In this document: positions 63,539 through 64,000 of the stretch, piece after piece
Layout: each line of letters begins with the position of its first letter
Position numbering within the stretch: the first letter of the stretch is position 1
Translations under genes and position numbers: made by a program
Notes under the pieces: model-generated
Seen by the model: the letters and a program-made list of their open reading frames with translations, nothing else
What the model was told of the DNA's origin: nothing
The model's database searches: none
From: Rhodanobacteraceae bacterium
GTDB taxonomy: Bacteria > Pseudomonadota > Gammaproteobacteria > Xanthomonadales > Rhodanobacteraceae
DNA: 64,000 nt
Direction: 5' to 3'
Assembly: GCA_004299705.1 (NCBI GenBank)
Contig: SCQS01000066.1
Span: forward strand, 62,001-126,000

Positions 63539-64000
63539 TTACGCCACCCGCGCCTTGGCGCGAGCCTTGGCACGCGCCATGAGCGCTTGGACCTTCGGGA
63601 CGATCACAAGGACCTCGGGGTGCTCCCGGTGGTGTTCCAGGAGACGGCTCAAGTGGTAGGCGGTTTCTGGGGCCAGCTTCCTCCGCAGTCGAGCGGACCT
63701 GAAATACGAGAGCTCATCTTCGACGCCGCATTCGGTGAGCGTGTAGTCGAGCAAGGCACCACAGTCTTCGCAATGACAGCACCCGTCGTTGTCCTGCTGC
63801 CAGCCGCCATCGACGAATTCCGCGTCGCCGGCCGCAACATGCTTCTGCGCACACTCGAGGCAGTACGAAGGGCCTTGGTCCGCGTTCTGCCCGCCCAACC
63901 AGTGGGGATATGGCACGTCGATCTGGTGTGCAATGGCCTCGAGGCGCCTCACGAGCGCATCCACAGTCGAGGCCCTGGGTTTGGCCGTTTTCTTGCTGGC
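63539..64000 (-). CDS. Partial cysteine-rich protein at the right edge
   Basis: The frame stays open to the window end, so the true start may lie outside; a GTG at 63964 would give 141 residues. Two probable zinc-binding clusters (YCLECAQKH and CCHCEDCGALL) are followed by a helical, basic C-terminus (RAKARAKARVA). Unknown function. Confidence 0.65.
   Translation of the reverse strand, partial: ASKKTAKPRASTVDALVRRLEAIAHQIDVPYPHWLGGQNADQGPSYCLECAQKHVAAGDAEFVDGGWQQDNDGCCHCEDCGALLDYTLTECGVEDELSYFRSARLRRKLAPETAYHLSRLLEHHREHPEVLVIVPKVQALMARAKARAKARVA

Overview
The window is part of a conjugative mobile element, either a plasmid or an integrative conjugative element, from a GC-rich proteobacterium. 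A gamma- or betaproteobacterial host (Xanthomonadales-like) is my guess from composition and from the UmuDC arrangement; the sequence does not settle it. No integrase, tRNA, rRNA, CRISPR array or partition locus is visible, so plasmid versus ICE cannot be decided here.

Region 1 (1-16.2 kb, minus strand) is one long, tightly overlapping transfer operon. It starts with two small membrane proteins, then VirB1, VirB11, VirB2, VirB3, VirB4, a VirB5/TrbJ-like protein, a small membrane protein, VirB6, VirB8, VirB9 and VirB10. It then runs straight into type IVb pilus genes (PilL/TcpQ-like, PilN secretin, PilP, PilO and the first codons of another gene). Region 2 (16.3-20.7 kb, plus strand) encodes the coupling ATPase, an HD-domain MobH-type relaxase and a small unknown protein, diverging from the VirB operon. 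Region 3 (20.8-29.2 kb, minus strand) holds a coiled-coil orphan, a group of exported or membrane proteins with a bactofilin, a membrane NERD-like protein, and a protein that joins a sigma-region-2-like domain to HTH domains.

Region 4 (29.3-36.5 kb, mostly plus strand) looks like an establishment or leading region: ArdC-like antirestriction protein, SRAP protein, UmuD and UmuC, plus a DNA polymerase-beta-like nucleotidyltransferase on the minus strand. Region 5 (36.5-43.7 kb, minus strand) contains an unusual fused GspE-like/coupling-protein-like ATPase, a replication-protein-like pair, a MazEF-type toxin-antitoxin pair, and a putative replication-control module made of a candidate counter-transcribed small RNA and a leader peptide coupled to the replication-like gene.

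Region 6 (43.9-64 kb, nearly all minus strand) is an array of short transcription units of mostly unknown function. It also carries a PPP phosphatase, a single-chain type IIG restriction-modification enzyme, a ParB-like protein and a UvrD-like helicase. The striking feature is a leader element found at least 21 times between about 30.1 and 63.5 kb. On the minus strand it reads CGCAACA, then 31-34 variable bases, then usually GAACCC, then a small hairpin just before the ribosome binding site. The hairpin arms differ between copies but stay complementary. All copies point the same way, and most units end in their own intrinsic terminator, several nearly identical. This resembles in organisation, not sequence, the conserved upstream (CUP) repeats of IncN plasmids. 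I regard it as the best candidate for an undescribed regulatory system in the window.
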